A stretch of DNA of 33,021 nt from EX4484-2 sp964592095 (GTDB lineage: Archaea; Altiarchaeota; Altiarchaeia; IMC4; QMZM01). The notes beneath the pieces are model-generated. The model did no database searches and was not told the origin of the DNA. It was given only the letters and a program-made list of their open reading frames with translations. Location of the stretch: NCBI GenBank assembly GCA_964592095.1, contig CAZQER010000008.1:1-33021 (forward strand), read 5' to 3'. The position numbers and the translations under genes are program-made. This document shows, piece after piece, positions 32,612 to 33,021 of the stretch (positions within the stretch are counted from its first letter, which is position 1; every line of letters starts with the position of its first letter).

Positions 32612-32800
32612 TTATCTCTTTTTTAATCCTTTAAGTGAATAAACAATAACTTTCCAATGCTGAATAACATGTATAATAATAAGAACAAAAAAGATTGGTT
32701 GAATAATTTTTGTGAAAGGTAGATTGATAAATTTTGATACTATTATTAGTATAAATATTATTATTAACAACCAATCTACAATTAAAATATTCTTTTTCAT
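32612..32800 (-). CDS. Small two-helix membrane protein, DUF4405-like
   Basis: A 62-residue ORF with two hydrophobic helices, a lysine start MKKN and a basic end GLKKR. The second helix contains IIHVIQHWK, reminiscent of the histidine-bearing helix of DUF4405-type small membrane proteins that may bind haem, but the resemblance is weak. No clear SD site is seen. It is the only ORF between the two copies of the structured repeat, in the reverse direction to them. It may be a real cassette-like gene or a chance AT-rich hydrophobic ORF. Confidence 0.5.
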   Translation of the reverse strand: MKKNILIVDWLLIIIFILIIVSKFINLPFTKIIQPIFFVLIIIHVIQHWKVIVYSLKGLKKR

Positions 32801-32868
32801 AATATTACATTAAGCTATTGTTTATATATAAATCTTTTTCTAAATAATTTCAAAACTCGATTGAATTT

Positions 32869-32944
32869 GCGGTTATGAGGAGTTGAAATCTTTGATTTCA
32901 ATTTGGGTGAAGGCGAAGCCGTAACCTCATAACCGCTGTTATGT
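32869..32944 (+). repeat. Structured direct repeat, copy 2
   Basis: A perfect 12-bp outer stem, GCGGTTATGAGG (32869-32880) with CCTCATAACCGC (32925-32936). It encloses hairpin A, TTGAAATC/GATTTCAA (32883-32901), the linker ATTTGGGTGAAG (32901-32912) and hairpin B, GGC-GAA-GCC (32912-32920), and is followed by TGTTATGT. It lies 403 bases after copy 1 in the same orientation. The remaining sequence to 33021 is GC-richer with a small stem GCACC/GGTGC, but no gene is seen. Confidence 0.85.
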
Positions 32945-33021
32945 CTTCCGTTAGGGTGAGGAGTGGAACAAAGTGAGCACCGCAGAGTTCGGGTGCCGAT
33001 GTTTTTAATATCTCAAAAGTA

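Noticed and set aside
32466..33021. Calling an integron outright at the right edge
   Set aside because: The right-half boxes look suggestive, but no clear left-half R box with the right spacing is seen in either copy, no integrase gene is in the window and only two copies are visible. Kept as a hypothesis.
1..33021. CRISPR array
   Set aside because: No regularly spaced short repeats with unique spacers were seen; the repeated elements are two 31-bp inverted copies and two structured direct repeats 403 bp apart.

Overview
This is an AT-rich archaeal chromosome segment. The archaeal markers are ribosomal protein L21e next to RNA polymerase subunit Rpo4 and a DUF655 protein, an RFC small subunit, archaeal-type AspRS and IleRS, archaeal TpiA and type 2 IPP isomerase. 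TATA boxes about 25 bases before ATG codons suggest leaderless transcripts. Many starts inside operons carry GGTG-type Shine-Dalgarno (SD) sites that overlap the previous stop codon. The L21e-Rpo4-DUF655 string and the FpoF/NuoEFG-less complex I fit a euryarchaeal lineage in the broad sense. I cannot place it more precisely. No methanogenesis gene is in view.

Layout: (1) 1-7100, minus strand, is a complex I operon: nuoA, nuoB, a fused nuoCD, nuoH, nuoI, a CBS-domain gene, nuoJ, nuoK, then two MrpD-like antiporter subunits separated by a tiny membrane protein. The last subunit is cut by the window edge. (2) 7213-8777, plus, divergent from nuo, holds a sulfide:quinone oxidoreductase-like flavoprotein with a DUF1641 partner, so a quinone pool is likely. 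(3) rfcS (minus) is followed by a plus-strand housekeeping run, 9872-17236: ileS, thyX, rpl21e, rpo4, DUF655, ferredoxin, a KH-domain protein and aspS. AspRS carries the two residues associated with non-discriminating enzymes. (4) 17285-18136 is a decayed IS200/IS605 element with a frameshifted tnpA and several hairpins. A 31-bp inverted copy of its right end lies upstream of rpl21e, and rpl21e's translation start region resembles the other end of the element. (5) 18269-27074 holds tryptophan genes in two blocks, trpEGD and trpCF. A minus-strand island separates them: a metal-type ABC transporter pair and an arsR-tauE-trmO-isf operon, with a transposase relic at its junction with trpC. (6) 27182-32478 has a membrane-anchored propeller/TPR protein, tRNA-Gly(TCC), tpiA, fni and a coiled-coil protein. 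(7) The last 550 bases hold two direct copies of an elaborate structured repeat flanking a small membrane-protein ORF.

How it may work together: SQR and complex I would both feed electrons to quinone, and the CBS protein could tie complex I to nucleotide status. The most unusual items are the repeat-flanked, cassette-like unit at the right edge, the apparent use of transposon-derived sequence as the rpl21e leader, and the CBS gene inside the nuo operon.
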